Below are positions 62,932-64,000 of a stretch of DNA of 64,000 bases, in pieces (position 1 is the first letter of the stretch; the number at the start of each line of letters is the position of its first letter). The DNA is from Lyngbya sp. PCC 8106 (GTDB lineage: Bacteria > Cyanobacteriota > Cyanobacteriia > Cyanobacteriales > Microcoleaceae). The notes under the pieces are model-generated. The model had not been told where the DNA came from. It worked only from the letters and a program-made list of their open reading frames with translations, and did no database searches. The stretch is taken from assembly GCF_000169095.1 (NCBI RefSeq), contig NZ_AAVU01000009.1, positions 62,001 through 126,000 of the forward strand, read 5' to 3'. Position numbers and translations under genes: made by a program.

Positions 62932-63033
62932 ATGAGTGTTGGTGCAGTAATCGCTTATGCTGGAATTTATGTCGCTGCTTTAGCAGTTGCATTCGGATTT
63001 CTGTTTGCGTTTCGTTTGATTAAGCTGATTTAG
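62932..63033 (+). CDS. petL: Cytochrome b6f small subunit PetL
   Basis: A 33-residue single-helix membrane protein (MSVGAVIAYAGIYVAALAV... ending FAFRLIKLI), too short for standard gene callers. The pattern G-A-V-x-x-Y near the N-terminus and the C-terminal 'IKLI' match PetL of the cyanobacterial cytochrome b6f complex, a peripheral stabilising subunit. A GGAG ribosome site at 62919-62922 is nine bases before the ATG. Alternative identities (another small photosystem subunit) are less likely. The transposon remnant directly upstream may affect its promoter. Confidence 0.75.
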   Translation: MSVGAVIAYAGIYVAALAVAFGFLFAFRLIKLI

Positions 63034-63060
63034 TTTAGCCAAGCTTGTTAACGACAGTAG

Positions 63061-63082
63061 AGACGTTCAAGAGAACGTCTTT
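63061..63082 (+). terminator. Hairpin after petL
   Basis: AGACGTTC pairs perfectly with GAACGTCT over a 4-nt loop, followed by only a short TT. A likely terminator for petL, and it also lies between petL and the convergent pentapeptide gene. Confidence 0.5.
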
Positions 63083-63118
63083 ACCGAAGTTAGATTTTTA
63101 GTTCAATGAATAGATTTG

Positions 63119-64000
63119 CTACTGTCTCAGTTTTAAACACTGACGAACATCATCCGACAATCCCGAATTGTTACCAAACTTTGCTTCTTTGACAATCGCA
63201 TCAATCACGTTACTCCCAAACAAGTTAGCCCCTCGTAGATTGGTTTTGAATAGTTTCGCTTTGCTGAGATTAGCATGACGAATTTGGGCGTAAGCGAGAT
63301 TAGCTTCACTGAGATCAACTTTAACCAGTGTCGCCCGAGTTAAATCCACCCGACAAATTTGCGCCCCGATCATCACAGCACTATTTAAGTTCACCTGACG
63401 TAAAATGGCACAATTGAGATTCGCTTCACTGAGATTCGCATTTTTCAAGTTTGCTTCGCTAAGATTCGCATTTCTCAAATTCGCTTCACTCAGATTTGCT
63501 TTATTTAAGTCAACTCGATAAAGATTAGTTGCTTCTAAATTAGTACGGGTGAGATTGGTTTGAGATAAATTAGCGTTTGAAAAGTTAACTCCACTCAGAT
63601 TAGCACCTGTTAAGTTAGCATCTTGAAGATTAGCACCCTTGAGGTTCGCATGGGTGAGGTTTACTCCAGTTAAATTGGCTCCTCTGAGATTAACATTTTG
63701 TAAATCCGCACCACACAAGTCTGCATAACTCAAGTCGGTTGCATTTAAGCTGGCATCCAAGAGATTAGCATGGGTTAATTTAGCCTGTCTGAGACTTGCT
63801 AAATCAAGAATCGCTTTAGTCAGATTAGCATTTGTGAGATTGCTTTTGTTTAAATAGGCGCGTCGCAAATCTGTCGCAATTAAACTCGCATGGCTTAAGT
63901 CCGCTTCCGTGAGATTAGCAACTAAAAGTTGAGACTGATCTAAGATAGCGCCGCTGAGATTGACACCACTGAGATTGGCGAGTCGTAAGTCTACTTGAAC
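63119..64000 (-). CDS. Pentapeptide-repeat protein, 5' end outside window
   Basis: Almost the whole visible product consists of tandem A(N/D)Lxx pentapeptides, a right-handed quadrilateral beta-helix. The frame stays open past the apparent ATG at 63868 to the window edge, reading '...QVDLRLANLSGVNLSGAILDQSQLLVANLTEADLSHASL...', so the gene is truncated at the 5' end. About 290 residues are visible. The C-terminus ends 'GNNSGLSDDVRQCLKLRQ' without repeats. Function is not predictable; an N-terminal domain may lie outside the window. Confidence 0.85.
   Translation of the reverse strand, partial: VQVDLRLANLSGVNLSGAILDQSQLLVANLTEADLSHASLIATDLRRAYLNKSNLTNANLTKAILDLASLRQAKLTHANLLDASLNATDLSYADLCGADLQNVNLRGANLTGVNLTHANLKGANLQDANLTGANLSGVNFSNANLSQTNLTRTNLEATNLYRVDLNKANLSEANLRNANLSEANLKNANLSEANLNCAILRQVNLNSAVMIGAQICRVDLTRATLVKVDLSEANLAYAQIRHANLSKAKLFKTNLRGANLFGSNVIDAIVKEAKFGNNSGLSDDVRQCLKLRQ

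Overview
The window is a contiguous piece of a cyanobacterial chromosome. Its genes for chlorophyll synthase, a Cph2-type phytochrome, a phycobiliprotein lyase, PetP and PetL show oxygenic photosynthesis. The base composition is moderately AT-rich, the HIP1 octamer GCGATCGC recurs (for example near 2260, 6815, 7050, 7615, 11005 and 15005), and there are short tandem repeats of the STRR kind. Together these suit a filamentous, Oscillatoriales-like cyanobacterium; the genus cannot be fixed from the sequence alone. No rRNA, tRNA, CRISPR array or intact transposase gene was recognised.

Layout. 1-9.9 kb: a secreted SPOR-like protein, the NAD(P)HX repair enzyme, an M23 peptidase, a Nudix hydrolase with an overlapping lipoprotein, FolD, then a large repeat-built C39-like peptidase with a small membrane protein, and a BCP peroxiredoxin. 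9.9-16.45 kb: a segment bracketed by two inverted copies (about 365 bp) of a non-autonomous IS200/IS605-like element. It holds two small conserved genes, cobQ, a 2Fe-2S ferredoxin, a Crp/Fnr regulator and an ArgRS-like protein without a catalytic core. 16.4-22.1 kb: a class A PBP, chlG, an ArsA/Get3-like ATPase and petP. 22.5-34.3 kb: cph2, a phycobiliprotein lyase, pheS, surE, a GT39-type glycosyltransferase and prfB with its programmed frameshift. 34.4-48.9 kb: a frameshifted RecB-like nuclease, secA, pgl, a low-complexity protein, a large membrane protein, an LPS-export cluster (LptA-like, lptB, LptF/G), a cNMP-binding Crp regulator, an M61 peptidase and a TerB-like protein. 49.0-58.1 kb: a heavy-metal efflux locus, all on the minus strand, made of the two-component pair rppA/rppB, an RND membrane-fusion protein and pump, and two lipoproteins. 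58.1-64 kb: hypothetical membrane proteins, pstS with a candidate Pho box, aroB, a transposon remnant, a 33-codon petL and a pentapeptide-repeat gene cut by the window end.

Most of the content is core cyanobacterial metabolism. The points of most interest are: two cell-wall-type peptidases sharing a roughly 70-residue module and lacking signal peptides; the direct repeat TTTCAT-N5-TTTCAT in front of two parts of the metal-efflux locus; a three-unit Pho box upstream of pstS; several transposon ends resembling TnpB guide-RNA (omega RNA) scaffolds with no TnpB; a structured long leader upstream of a Crp gene; and a conserved cysteine pair in the second photosensory module of Cph2. All functional statements rest on reading motifs by eye; no database search was run.
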